NCBI GenBank assembly: GCA_030682475.1
Contig: JAUXOA010000013.1
Coordinates: 1 to 43,963 of the forward strand
Direction of reading: 5' to 3'
Length of the DNA: 43,963 nt
Source of the DNA: Rhodoferax sp.
GTDB lineage: Bacteria > Pseudomonadota > Gammaproteobacteria > Burkholderiales > Burkholderiaceae_C
Below the pieces are notes generated by a model, which did not search any database, had not been told where the DNA came from, and worked only from the letters and a program-made list of their open reading frames with translations. The translations under genes and the position numbers were made by a program. Below are positions 17,048 through 25,382 of the stretch, piece after piece. Position 1 is the first letter of the stretch; each line of letters starts with the position of its first letter.

Positions 17048-17791
17048 TCAGACACCCAAATACTGCTGCAGCAGTTCCGGCCTGGCATGCAGTTCTGACG
17101 AGCCGCCTTCAAACACCACTTCACCCTTGACCAGGATGATGTTGCGGTCGGTGATCTGCGTGACGTGTTTCCAGTTTTTGTCGACGATCACGCTGCTGAT
17201 GCCGGTTTCACGAATCACACCGCAGATGCGCCATATCTCGCGGGCAATCAGCGGGGCCAGGCCCTCGGTGGCCTCGTCGAGAATCAACACGTCCGGGTTG
17301 GTCAGCAGCGCGCGGCCTATGGTGAGCATTTGCTGCTCGCCACCGCTGAGCTGCTGGCCACCGTGGCCCAGGCGCTCTTTCAGGCGCGGGAAGGTGTCCA
17401 GCACACGTTCATAGGTCCAGTCGTTTCGTCGGCCCACGCCGTCTGCGGCGCTTCCCGGTCTGCCGGCGCGCGCGGCCATCTTGAGGTTCTCGACCACGCT
17501 GAGGTTGCCGAAGATGCCGCGGCCTTCTGGCACGTAGGCAATGCCCAACTGGGAAATTTCATACGGTGCCCGGCCCATCATTGGTTTGCCGATGATGTCT
17601 ATGCTGCCGGAGCGCGGTTTGACCAGGCCCATGATGCTTTTGAGCAGCGTGCTTTTGCCCATGCCGTTGCGGCCCATCAGGCCTATGGTTTCGCCGCGCG
17701 CCACAGAAAAATCGATGCCGCGCAGGATGTGGCTGGCGCCGTAATAGGTGTGGAGATTTTTGGCGTTGATCAACAGGTCTGGCTGCTTCAT
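17048..17791 (-). CDS. livF: Liv-type ABC transporter ATP-binding protein LivF
   Basis: A 247-residue cytoplasmic ATPase of a branched-chain amino acid/aromatic acid-type importer. Seen: Walker A GRNGMGKST, Q-loop region YVPEGRGIFGNLSV, signature LSGGEQQML, Walker B VLILDEATEGLAP, and a terminal LLQQYLGV typical of LivF. It is the last gene of the transporter operon livK-H-M-G-F and lies directly upstream of phoR. A 40-bp inverted repeat separates it from livG. The catabolic surroundings suggest an aromatic acid such as benzoate as cargo; this is inference. Confidence 0.9.
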   Translation of the reverse strand: MKQPDLLINAKNLHTYYGASHILRGIDFSVARGETIGLMGRNGMGKSTLLKSIMGLVKPRSGSIDIIGKPMMGRAPYEISQLGIAYVPEGRGIFGNLSVVENLKMAARAGRPGSAADGVGRRNDWTYERVLDTFPRLKERLGHGGQQLSGGEQQMLTIGRALLTNPDVLILDEATEGLAPLIAREIWRICGVIRETGISSVIVDKNWKHVTQITDRNIILVKGEVVFEGGSSELHARPELLQQYLGV

Positions 17792-17792
17792 A

Positions 17793-17910
17793 CCGTTCGC
17801 CTTGAGCTTGGCCTGTCCTGAGCTTGACGAAGGGTCGAAGGGTTCTTGATGACACGGAGGGGCTTCGCCGCTTCGACGGGCTCAGGACAGGCCAGGCTCA
17901 TCCCGAACGG
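17793..17910. repeat. 40-bp imperfect inverted repeat between livG and livF
   Basis: Arms 17793-17832 and 17871-17910 are complementary at about 32 of 40 positions by eye, centred on GGCCTGTCCTGAG/CTCAGGACAGGCC. The motif CTTCGACGGGCTCAGGACAGG is of the widespread proteobacterial intergenic palindrome type. In livG-livF mRNA it forms a long hairpin that may stabilise the upstream part or reduce livF expression. Confidence 0.8.
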
Positions 17911-17918
17911 ACAGTGGT

Positions 17919-18671
17919 TCATGCGTGTTCCTCACCAAGGTAAGCCGCCTGCACGCCAGCGTCAGCGCGGATATCAGTCGGCGTGCCGCTGGCAATAACC
18001 TGGCCATCGACCATCACCGTCAGCTTGTCAGCCAGTGCAAAGACGGCATCCATGTCGTGCTCCACCAGCAGAATAGCGTGGTCTTTTTTAAGCTTGAGTA
18101 GCAAGGCCACCATGCGCTCGGCTTCTGCCAGGCCCATGCCGGCCAGTGGCTCGTCGAGCAACAGAACCTGGGGCTCTGTGGCCAGTGTCATGGCAATTTC
18201 GAGCTGACGCTGCTCGCCATGGCTGAGGGTGCCGGCTCTGCTGCTTTTTCTATTTTGCAAGCCGGAAAGTTCGAGCGCCCTTTCGGCACGAGCGTTGATA
18301 GCTGCAAAGCTTGTAGCGCGCCGGAGCCAGCGGGCAGCGTTGGGTTGGCGCGACTGCGCGGCCAGTCTGACGTTTTCCCACACGCTGAAGGGCAAAAAGA
18401 TGTTGGTCTTCTGGTAGCTGCGCCCGAGTCCGTGGCCTGAAATCTTCTCCGGGCTCCAGCCCGTCACGTCGTGCCGGCCCAGCATGACCGAGCCCGATGT
18501 AGGAAGCAAATCGCCCGACAACAGGTTGGTCAGGGTGGACTTGCCCGCACCATTGGGGCCGATCACAGCATGGATATGGTCACGCCAGAGGTCCACCGAA
18601 ACGCCGTTGACAGCGGCCAGGCCGCCGAAGCGCTTGGTGAGATTTTGGGCGCTGAGCAACACTTCACTCAT
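17919..18671 (-). CDS. livG: Liv-type ABC transporter ATP-binding protein LivG
   Basis: A 250-residue ATPase, partner of LivF. Seen: Walker A GPNGAGKST, signature LSHGEQRQLEIAM, Walker B VLLLDEPLAGMGLAEAERM, and H-loop LLVEHDMDAVFALAD. The start at 18671 overlaps the livM stop by 8 nt; an in-frame ATG at 18740 would extend 77 nt into livM and lacks family similarity. A short A/T-rich stretch encoding ELSGLQNRKSSRAG and a neighbouring ATAGCTGC/TTGTAGCGCG sequence (about 18294-18321) look like a small in-frame repeat insertion of the type frequent in Comamonadaceae. Confidence 0.92.
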   Translation of the reverse strand: MSEVLLSAQNLTKRFGGLAAVNGVSVDLWRDHIHAVIGPNGAGKSTLTNLLSGDLLPTSGSVMLGRHDVTGWSPEKISGHGLGRSYQKTNIFLPFSVWENVRLAAQSRQPNAARWLRRATSFAAINARAERALELSGLQNRKSSRAGTLSHGEQRQLEIAMTLATEPQVLLLDEPLAGMGLAEAERMVALLLKLKKDHAILLVEHDMDAVFALADKLTVMVDGQVIASGTPTDIRADAGVQAAYLGEEHA

Positions 18672-19686
18672 GCGGCGTCTTCCTGCCTTTGCCGAGTTTT
18701 CCAAAGCGCTCGACCAGCCCGAGCAGCCCGCGCGGCGCAAACACCACCACCAGCACGATAAAAAGGCCTGTCCAGAGCTGCCAGTGCTTGCCCAGGTTCA
18801 CGCTGCCGAGCTGCGGCAGGTCTTTGAGCACATGCAGCAGGTATTCGAAGGAAAACGCGCCCACAATAGCGCCGGCAAAGTTGCCCATGCCACCCAGGAT
18901 CACCATCATCATGACGTGCGCGCTCATGTGAAAGCCCATCAGTTCGGGGTTGATGTAACCGGTCTGCGTGCCCCACAGGTAGCCGGCCAGCCCGGCCAGA
19001 GCCCCTGCCAGCGTGAAGGCCGAGAGCTTGTAGCCAAAGGTGCCAAAGCCAATGGCGCGCATGCGGTGCTCGTTCACGCGAATACCGGCCAATGCGCGGC
19101 CAAACGGGCTCCAGAGCAGGCGACGCAGGAAGGTATACACCACCAGCATCGCGCCCAGAGTGAAGTAATACATCGTGAGCTTGTTGTCCAGATCAAACGG
19201 CACCCAGCCGAACAGCGCAGCGTTGGGTTTGAAATTGATGTAGAGCCCGTCGGAGCCGCCCAGCAGCTTGTTGTCAAAGAACAGGTAGAACACCATCTGG
19301 GCAAAAGCCATGGTGACCATGATGAAGTAGATGCCGTGGGTGCGCACCACGAAAAAACCGATGACCAGCGCCGCCAGACCGGAAGCCAGCACGGCCACCG
19401 GCAGGGTCCACCACAAGCTCACCGGCTCGCCCTGGGGCGTCAGAAAAGCCAGTGCATAGCCCGCCAGGCCAAAGTAGGCCGCATGGCCCAGCGAAACCAG
19501 GCCGGTCACGCCTTGCAACAGATCCAGACTCATGGCAAAAATCGCCATGATCATCATGCGCGTCACCATCTGGGTATAGAAGTCGGTACCGACGAAGGGG
19601 AAGGCGATGAGCGCGAGCAGTCCCAATGTCAGCGCGATTTGCACGCCGCGCGGCAGGATTTCGAGATTGGACTTTTGCGCGCTCAT
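18664..19686 (-). CDS. livM: Liv-type ABC transporter permease LivM
   Basis: A 340-residue inner-membrane permease. Seen: about nine hydrophobic segments, the conserved AMSLDLLQGVTGLVSLGHAAYFGLAGY region, and the cytoplasmic coupling segment PFGRALAGIRVNEHRMRAIGFG followed by KLSAFTLAGALAGLAGYLWG, all typical of LivM. Start overlaps the livH stop by 4 nt (ATGA) and its stop overlaps the livG start by 8 nt, so the permease and ATPase genes are translationally coupled. Confidence 0.93.
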   Translation of the reverse strand: MSAQKSNLEILPRGVQIALTLGLLALIAFPFVGTDFYTQMVTRMMIMAIFAMSLDLLQGVTGLVSLGHAAYFGLAGYALAFLTPQGEPVSLWWTLPVAVLASGLAALVIGFFVVRTHGIYFIMVTMAFAQMVFYLFFDNKLLGGSDGLYINFKPNAALFGWVPFDLDNKLTMYYFTLGAMLVVYTFLRRLLWSPFGRALAGIRVNEHRMRAIGFGTFGYKLSAFTLAGALAGLAGYLWGTQTGYINPELMGFHMSAHVMMMVILGGMGNFAGAIVGAFSFEYLLHVLKDLPQLGSVNLGKHWQLWTGLFIVLVVVFAPRGLLGLVERFGKLGKGRKTPHE

Positions 19687-20546
19687 TGCTTGAACAAGCC
19701 TTCAGGTTTCCACAGCAGCACGCCCGCCATCAGCATGTAGACCAGCATGCCGGCGACCTGCGGCAGCAGCACCTTGCCAAAGGTATCGACCAGCCCGACC
19801 AGCAAGGCCGCTATCAGAGCGCCGCGCACCGAACCAATGCCGCCGATAACGACCACCACAAAACACATAATGAGCACCTGCGAGCCCATGTTGGGATAAA
19901 CGCTGGCAATCGGGGCGGCAATCATGCCGGCGACGGCGGCAAGCCCTACCCCCAGCGCAAACACCACCGCGTGGATCCGCTTGATGTTGATGCCCAGCGC
20001 TTCGGCCATGTCGCGGTTGAACGCGCCAGCTCGAATCTTCATGCCGAAGCGGGTTTTGGAAATCAGCAGGTAAAGGCCCACGGCCAAGGCAATACACACG
20101 CCCGACATGAAGAGGCGGTAGACCGGGTAGGACAGGTTTTCGGTCAGCGGAATGGACGCGCTGAGCAGCGCCGGAATCGTCACGCCATGCACGTCATCAC
20201 CCCAGAGGATGGAGCGCAGCTCTTCAAAAATATAGATCAGGCCAAAGGTCAGCAGTACCTGGTCCAGATGGTCACGCTGGTAGAAGTGGCGAAACAGCAG
20301 CCATTCAAGCGCCAGACCAAATAGCACCGACAACACGGCACCCACGAGGATGGCCAGTGTGAGGCTGCCGAGAAGGCCGCTGAGCGACCAGGCGAGGTAG
20401 GCTCCGAGCATGTAAAAACTGCCATGCGCGAGGTTGACCACACCCATAATGCCGAAGATCAGTGTCAGGCCAGCCGCCAGCATGAACAGCAGCAAACCAT
20501 ACTGCACGCTGTTGAGAAGCTGTATGAGAAAGTTGGCTAAATCCAT
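19683..20546 (-). CDS. livH: Liv-type ABC transporter permease LivH
   Basis: A 287-residue inner-membrane permease. Seen: the LivH N-terminus LLNSVQYGLLLFMLAAGLTLIFGIMGVVNLAHGSFYMLGAY, the coupling segment RFGMKIRAGAFNRDMAEALGINIKRIH, and GGIGSVRGALIAALLVGL near the end. It begins 83 nt after the binding-protein gene; an intrinsic terminator in that gap probably lowers its expression relative to the binding protein. Confidence 0.93.
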   Translation of the reverse strand: MDLANFLIQLLNSVQYGLLLFMLAAGLTLIFGIMGVVNLAHGSFYMLGAYLAWSLSGLLGSLTLAILVGAVLSVLFGLALEWLLFRHFYQRDHLDQVLLTFGLIYIFEELRSILWGDDVHGVTIPALLSASIPLTENLSYPVYRLFMSGVCIALAVGLYLLISKTRFGMKIRAGAFNRDMAEALGINIKRIHAVVFALGVGLAAVAGMIAAPIASVYPNMGSQVLIMCFVVVVIGGIGSVRGALIAALLVGLVDTFGKVLLPQVAGMLVYMLMAGVLLWKPEGLFKQ

Positions 20547-20578
20547 CAGGTTTTAAATTGAGTTTTCAAGGTCGCAGC

Positions 20579-20607
20579 AAAAAAATGGGAGGTCTGAAAC
20601 CTCCCAT
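20579..20607 (-). terminator. Terminator/attenuator between binding-protein gene and livH
   Basis: On the minus strand ATGGGAGGT (20607-20599) pairs with ACCTCCCAT (20593-20585) around a 5-nt loop and is followed by a run of T (20585-20579). Placed between the binding-protein gene and the permease genes, it would give excess binding protein with partial read-through, a usual arrangement in ABC importers. Confidence 0.85.
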
Positions 20608-20629
20608 GATTGAATCCGGATCGAACGGC

Positions 20630-21829
20630 TCAGCCCATCTTGCAGCCGGCACCCGAGTCGGCCAGCGCTTTGGCGGCAATGCCAATCACCTTGTTTTCCT
20701 TGTTTTCAACGACGCGCAGGTAAATGTCTTGCACCGGGTTGTGTGACTTGCTCATGGTCCACTTGCCGCGCGGGCTGTCTATGGTAGCGCCTTCCATGGC
20801 TTTGTAGAGCGCCGCTTTGTTGTTGATGTCACCCTTGACGGCGTTGGCACCCTGGATCAGCAGCAGGCCGGTGTCGTAGCCCTGCACCGCATAGACGTCG
20901 GGCTGGCTGCGGAAGGTCTTGGCGTAGGCCAGGCGGAAGGCATTGTTGCGTGGCGTGTCCAGCGAGTCGCTGTAGTGCAGGGTGGTGATGATGCCGTCAG
21001 CGGCGGGGCCGGCCGCGTCGAGCACGCCTTCGGTCAGGAAGCCCGAACCGTACAGTGGAATCTTGCCCTTGAGGCCGGCCGCTGCGTAGTCGCGGATGAA
21101 CTTGGCGGCACCGCCACCGGCAAAAAAGCAGGCCACGGCGTCAGGCCTGAGTGCGGCGATTTCGGTCAGCAGTGCCTGGAATTCAACGTTCGGGAAGGGC
21201 AGACCCAATTCTTTGACAATGGTGCCACCAGCCGCGGTATAGCCTTCCTTGAAACCTTCAAAGGCTTCGTCGCCGGCCGCGTATTTCCAGGTGATCCAGA
21301 CCGCTTTTTTGTGGCCTTTGGCGACCATGGCCGCTCCCAAAGCGCGGGTCGGCTGCGAGTTGGTGAAAGAAGTGCGGAACACGTTGGGCGCGCACAGGCC
21401 GCGGGTGGCAGCGTGCACGCCGGCGTTGGGGATCAGGCTGAGCACGCCGGAGTCGCGCGCCACTTTCTGGATACCCATCTGCACACCGGAGTGGACGGTT
21501 CCAACCAGCACGTCGACCTTGTCGCGCTGCACCAGCTTGCTGGCGTTCTCGATGCCTTTGGAAGGATCGGACTCGTCGTCCACCTTGAAGTACTCGATCT
21601 CGCGGCCACCCAGTTTTCCGCCCTGCTGGTCGATCGCCAGCCGAAACCCGTTTTCAATCGCCACGCCGAGCTGCGCAAAGGTGCCGGTATAGGGCAGCAT
21701 GAAGCCTACGCGCACCTTGCTGGACTGCGCGCGCACGATTTCGGGCAGCAGCAGGCCGGTCGATGCGGCACCGATGACGGCGGCACCTTGGCTCAGGATC
21801 AAACGGCGTGAAGGAAGGCGTGAGGTCAT
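20630..21829 (-). CDS. Liv-type ABC transporter substrate-binding protein
   Basis: A 399-residue periplasmic binding protein (Peripla_BP_6 type). Seen: an N-terminal SRRLILSQGAAVIGAASTG segment that resembles a Tat or Sec signal, cleavage near VRAQS, then VRVGFMLPYTGTFAQLG, LVGTVHSGVQMGI, and DVYAVQGYDTGLLL, the pattern of LivK/amide-binding proteins. CAGGAG precedes the start at 21829 by 8 nt; an in-frame start at 21904 has no such site. Being first in a transporter operon inside an aromatic catabolic block, it may bind an aromatic acid; the ligand cannot be read from sequence. Confidence 0.9.
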   Translation of the reverse strand: MTSRLPSRRLILSQGAAVIGAASTGLLLPEIVRAQSSKVRVGFMLPYTGTFAQLGVAIENGFRLAIDQQGGKLGGREIEYFKVDDESDPSKGIENASKLVQRDKVDVLVGTVHSGVQMGIQKVARDSGVLSLIPNAGVHAATRGLCAPNVFRTSFTNSQPTRALGAAMVAKGHKKAVWITWKYAAGDEAFEGFKEGYTAAGGTIVKELGLPFPNVEFQALLTEIAALRPDAVACFFAGGGAAKFIRDYAAAGLKGKIPLYGSGFLTEGVLDAAGPAADGIITTLHYSDSLDTPRNNAFRLAYAKTFRSQPDVYAVQGYDTGLLLIQGANAVKGDINNKAALYKAMEGATIDSPRGKWTMSKSHNPVQDIYLRVVENKENKVIGIAAKALADSGAGCKMG

Positions 21830-21921
21830 GGAAAAACTCCTGGTTGAGATTGAAAAAGTAGCAGAAGTAGCAGTTTTTTTAATAATAGCGTGTGCAGCAG
21901 GCACTGGGGAACAGGGTAAAC

Positions 21922-22271
21922 CCTAGCCCTACTTTCGCAAATCGGGCGTCCTTTGGCACGCAAGTTTCACGATTTTTCATAGGAGAATCATGTCTTTTGC
22001 CCCTCGCAAAAATGCTAGCTGAAAGAAGGGGCTCAGCCAGATATTTTGAACGCGGAGCGTCATGCCGTTTAAACCCTTAATAGCTATGAAAACTCATACG
22101 CACTACTTGGCAGCGACGTGTGTTCAATGTGGAAATCGCAGAAATGAACGAGCCGCGTTTCAGAGCTAAATTGGTCGATTGGGGCCGTATTTGCATCTAG
22201 GCTCCTAAGATTCCATTTTCATAGGAGAAAAGCACTCGTTTATGTCCAAGAAATGCGAAAGTAGGGCTAGG
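21922..22271. mobile_element. 350-bp element with 18-bp perfect terminal inverted repeats (MITE or IS remnant)
   Basis: Ends CCTAGCCCTACTTTCGCA (21922-21939) and TGCGAAAGTAGGGCTAGG (22254-22271) are exact complements. Inside, TTTTCATAGGAGAA occurs as a direct repeat at 21974-21987 and 22216-22229. No transposase-length frame is present. It occupies most of the 568-bp gap between the binding-protein gene and the EntE-like ligase gene (21830-22397), at the boundary of the GC-rich operon. A target duplication is not evident. The interior is clearly more A/T-rich than its surroundings. Confidence 0.65.
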
Positions 22272-22284
22272 ACAAGGCTCGAGG

Positions 22285-22314
22285 TTGAAGACCCGCTTGT
22301 TTTATGCCTAAAAT
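22285..22314 (+). promoter_or_regulatory. Candidate promoter of the EntE-like ligase operon
   Basis: TTGAAG (22285-22290), an 18-nt spacer and TAAAAT (22309-22314), just outside the right end of the 350-bp element and 83 nt before the ligase start. Acceptable sigma-70 match only. Confidence 0.35.
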
Positions 22315-22397
22315 GAGTGCCACGGTGCGGACGTCGGCGTCGCCACCGGACAGCCGGGGAAAACCCGGCGCGGAAATATTACCCAAGGGGGAGAACG

Positions 22398-24077
22398 ATG
22401 CTCGAAGGCTGTGTGCCCTGGCCCGCCGATCAGGCGGCACGTTACCGCGCCCGCGGCTGGTGGGAGGGCATCACCATTGCGCAGATGCTGGCGCGCAGCG
22501 CCGGGCGCCACCCGGAAAAGACCGCCCTCGTCTGCGCTGACCAACGCCTGAGTTACCGGGACTTGGTGGAAACCTCGGACCGACTCGCCTGCCGCTTCAT
22601 TGAGGCGGGCATCGAGCCGCTGGACCGGGTGGTGGTGCAACTGCCCAACGGGCCCGCATTCGTCCACACCTACTTCGCTCTGACGCGCATCGGCGCGATT
22701 CCGGTGATGGCGCTGCGCGCCCACCGGCACACCGAGATCCGCCACTTCGTGCGCGCCTGCGGTGCGGTCGCCTACGTGGTCCCGGACCGGATCGGCGGTT
22801 TCGACTACCGGACGATGGCAATCGAAGTCCAGCGCGAATTCCCCATCCTGCGTAGCGTATTCGTTGCCGGCGAGCCTGGGGTGGGACAGCACGACCTGCG
22901 CGAGATGATCGCCGCAGCGCTGCCGGCGCAAGCGACGGCAGCGTTGGCGACGTTGCGCCCGGATCCGTCGGAAGTGGCTACGATGCTGCTCTCGGGCGGA
23001 ACGACGTCGCTGGCCAAATTGATCCCGCGCACCCACGACGACTACGTCCTCAACGCCCGCCTGTGCGGCCGCGCCGGCGGTTTCAACCGCAACACGGTGT
23101 TCATGGCCATCCTGCCGCTGGGGCACAACTACAACCTGGCCTCGCCGGGCATGCTCGGCGCCTTCTACTATGGCGGCACGCTCGTGCTGGCGCCCTCGGG
23201 CGACCCGGCGGACGTGTTCTCGCTGGTCGAGCGCGAGAAGGTGACGACGATCGCCGCCGTCCTTCCGCTGATCTCCGACTGGCTCAATTCGCCGGTGCCC
23301 GATGGCTACGACTTCTCGTCGCTCAAGGTGATCCAGAACGGTGGCGCCCGCCTAGCGCCGGAGCTGCGCAGCCGGCTGCGCGAGCGCTTTGGTTGCCTGC
23401 CCCAGGAGATCTACGGCACGGCCGAGGGCCTGATCAACATGGCGCCGCTCGACGCCCCGGACGAGTACCTGATGCACAGCTCGGGCAGGCCGGTCTGCGA
23501 GGACGACGAGATCAGGGTCCTCGACGACGCTGGCAACGAACTGCCCGACGGCACCCAGGGCGAACTGGCGACGCGGGGCCCCTACACCATCCGCGGCTAC
23601 TTCCGCGCGCCGCACATTAACGCCGAGGCCTTCACGCCCGACGGCTTTTACCGGATGGGCGACATCGTGCGCAAGGACGGCCGTTACCTCTTCACCGAGG
23701 GCCGCAAGAAAGACCTGATCAACCGGGGCGGCGAGAAGATCAGCTGCGAGGAGGTCGAAAACTTGATCTTCGCCCACCCGAAGGTGAAGGGCGTCGCCCT
23801 GGTGGCCATGCCCGACCCCGTATTCGGCGAGAAGGCCTGCGCCTTCGTCATCGCGAAGGAGGGGCAGAACCTGGAATTCGCCGAACTGATTGCATTCCTC
23901 AGGCAGCAGAACATCGCCAGCTTCAAGCTGCCCGAACGGCTGGAGCTGGTGAGCGAATTCCCTTTGAGCCCTGTCGGCAAAATCCTCAAGCGCAAATTGC
24001 GCGAGGCGATCGCCGAGAAGATGGAGAGGGATAGGGGAAAGGGGGGCGAACCCATGACAAAGAGAGCAATGGAATGA
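22398..24077 (+). CDS. EntE/DhbE-like aryl acid-AMP (CoA) ligase
   Basis: A 559-residue adenylate-forming enzyme that would activate an aromatic acid. Seen: P-loop LLSGGTTSLAKLIPRTHDDY (198-217), which deviates from the usual GGTTGxPK by Ser and Ala; aryl-pocket segment GHNYNLASPG (242-251), keeping the Asn and Ser of DhbE; YGTAEG; the hinge GRKKDLINRGGEKIS; and catalytic Lys in SPVGKILKRK (K528). There is no carrier-protein or siderophore gene nearby, and the next genes encode a salicylyl-/2-aminobenzoyl-CoA-type monooxygenase, so a CoA thioester product is likely. The start is set by GGGGAG 5 nt upstream; an in-frame start at 22317 gives an Arg-rich unrelated extension. Its stop overlaps the next start (ATGA). 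Confidence 0.85.
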   Translation: MLEGCVPWPADQAARYRARGWWEGITIAQMLARSAGRHPEKTALVCADQRLSYRDLVETSDRLACRFIEAGIEPLDRVVVQLPNGPAFVHTYFALTRIGAIPVMALRAHRHTEIRHFVRACGAVAYVVPDRIGGFDYRTMAIEVQREFPILRSVFVAGEPGVGQHDLREMIAAALPAQATAALATLRPDPSEVATMLLSGGTTSLAKLIPRTHDDYVLNARLCGRAGGFNRNTVFMAILPLGHNYNLASPGMLGAFYYGGTLVLAPSGDPADVFSLVEREKVTTIAAVLPLISDWLNSPVPDGYDFSSLKVIQNGGARLAPELRSRLRERFGCLPQEIYGTAEGLINMAPLDAPDEYLMHSSGRPVCEDDEIRVLDDAGNELPDGTQGELATRGPYTIRGYFRAPHINAEAFTPDGFYRMGDIVRKDGRYLFTEGRKKDLINRGGEKISCEEVENLIFAHPKVKGVALVAMPDPVFGEKACAFVIAKEGQNLEFAELIAFLRQQNIASFKLPERLELVSEFPLSPVGKILKRKLREAIAEKMERDRGKGGEPMTKRAME

Positions 24078-25222
24078 AGATTCGCATCATCGGCGGCGGC
24101 CCGGCGGGCCTGTATTTCGCGGCCCTCATGAAGCGCGATGACCCGGCCCACGACATCGTGATCTACGAGCGCGGACCTCGCGACGCCACCTGGGGTTTTG
24201 GCGTCGTCTTTTCCGACCGGGCGCTCGATTTCCTGCGCGCCGACGACGAGGCCATGGTCCGGCTTCTTTTGCCGCACATGGAAACCTGGCCCAACCTGAC
24301 CATCGTCCACAACGACACGCGCATCCCGATCACCGGCAACGGCTTTGCCGCCATCGATCGCCTGAAACTGCTGTCTCTGCTCTACGCCCACGTGGAGAAG
24401 CTGGGCGCGCGCATCGAGTTTGACAGCGCGATTGAATCGCTTGCCGACCGCGAGCGCCTGGGCGGCGCCGACCTGATCGTCGGCGCCAACGGGGCCTTCT
24501 CCTTCGTGCGCCAGGAGAACGAGCAGCGCTTCGGCGCCACCTGCGACTGGCGCCCCAACAAGTTCATCTGGTACGGCACCTCCCGGGTCTTCGACAGCCT
24601 CTGCCTGACCTTCCGCGAGACCGGGCAGGGCGTCTTCTGCGCCCACCACTACCGCTACAGCCCGACCATGAGCACCTTCCTGGTCGAAGTGGAGGAGGAA
24701 ACCTGGAAGCGGGCCGATTTCGAGCATATGAGCCCTGAGGACACCATTCGCCATTGCGAGAAGATCTTCGCCAAGGACCTGGGCGGTCATCCAATCCTCT
24801 CCAACAATTCCTACTGGCGCAACTTCCCGGCGATCTGGAACCAGCGCTGGAGCTTCGGCAACGTGGTGCTCGTCGGCGACGCGCTACGCACGGCACATTT
24901 CTCGATCGGCTCGGGCACCCGCCTGGCGATGGAGGACGCCATCGCGCTGTGCAAGGCCTTGCGCGAAACGGGCAGCGTGCCAGACGGCCTGGCCCGCTTC
25001 CAGCAACTTCGCCTCCCGCCGATGCGCAAGATCTGGGACGCCGCCAACGTGAGCCTGCGCTGGTACGAACGCATGGGCGAACGGATCAAGCTCGCTCCGA
25101 TGGAGTTCGCATATGATTACATGACGCGCACCGGACGGGTGAATCACGCCGAAGTCCGCCGCCGCGACCCGGCCCTGGCCGAGGCCTACGAGAAGCTGCA
25201 TCCCGACGCGAATGCGGCCTGA
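24074..25222 (+). CDS. FAD-dependent aroyl-CoA monooxygenase (salicylyl-/2-aminobenzoyl-CoA hydroxylase-like, stand-alone)
   Basis: A 382-residue class A flavoprotein monooxygenase. Seen: FAD-binding GGGPAGLYFA (7-16), DRLKLLSLL, and the second FAD motif VVLVGDALRTAHFSIGSGTRLAMEDA. The sequence style matches the N-terminal half of the fused 2-aminobenzoyl-CoA monooxygenase/reductase and of salicylyl-CoA 5-hydroxylases, proteins that are usually about 770 residues with an old-yellow-enzyme half. Here the monooxygenase ends alone and a separate old-yellow-enzyme gene follows 160 bp later. It is translationally coupled to the ligase. The following gap contains a small GCTGGC/GCCAGC hairpin (25258-25275). 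Substrate assignment is inference. Confidence 0.85.
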   Translation: MKIRIIGGGPAGLYFAALMKRDDPAHDIVIYERGPRDATWGFGVVFSDRALDFLRADDEAMVRLLLPHMETWPNLTIVHNDTRIPITGNGFAAIDRLKLLSLLYAHVEKLGARIEFDSAIESLADRERLGGADLIVGANGAFSFVRQENEQRFGATCDWRPNKFIWYGTSRVFDSLCLTFRETGQGVFCAHHYRYSPTMSTFLVEVEEETWKRADFEHMSPEDTIRHCEKIFAKDLGGHPILSNNSYWRNFPAIWNQRWSFGNVVLVGDALRTAHFSIGSGTRLAMEDAIALCKALRETGSVPDGLARFQQLRLPPMRKIWDAANVSLRWYERMGERIKLAPMEFAYDYMTRTGRVNHAEVRRRDPALAEAYEKLHPDANAA

Positions 25223-25382
25223 GCAGCAAATCGCAATCCCCTGACCGCCCAAGACCCGCTGGCCGCAAAGCCAGCATCAGGGACCGTACGCGAAGCGGAT
25301 TCGGGTCGCACGGTGCCGGTTTGCGACGCGATGCCTGGCGTCGTTGGCCGCGAAAGTATTTGATTGTGACTAACTGGGAGAA

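Noticed and set aside
18484..19740. A 418-codon plus-strand frame opposite livG/livM
   Set aside because: It is His/Gln-rich and without motifs, and it lies antisense to convincing permease and ATPase genes.
21892..22080. A 62-codon plus-strand frame in the 350-bp element
   Set aside because: No ribosome site, begins outside the element, and no recognisable domain; treated as element sequence.
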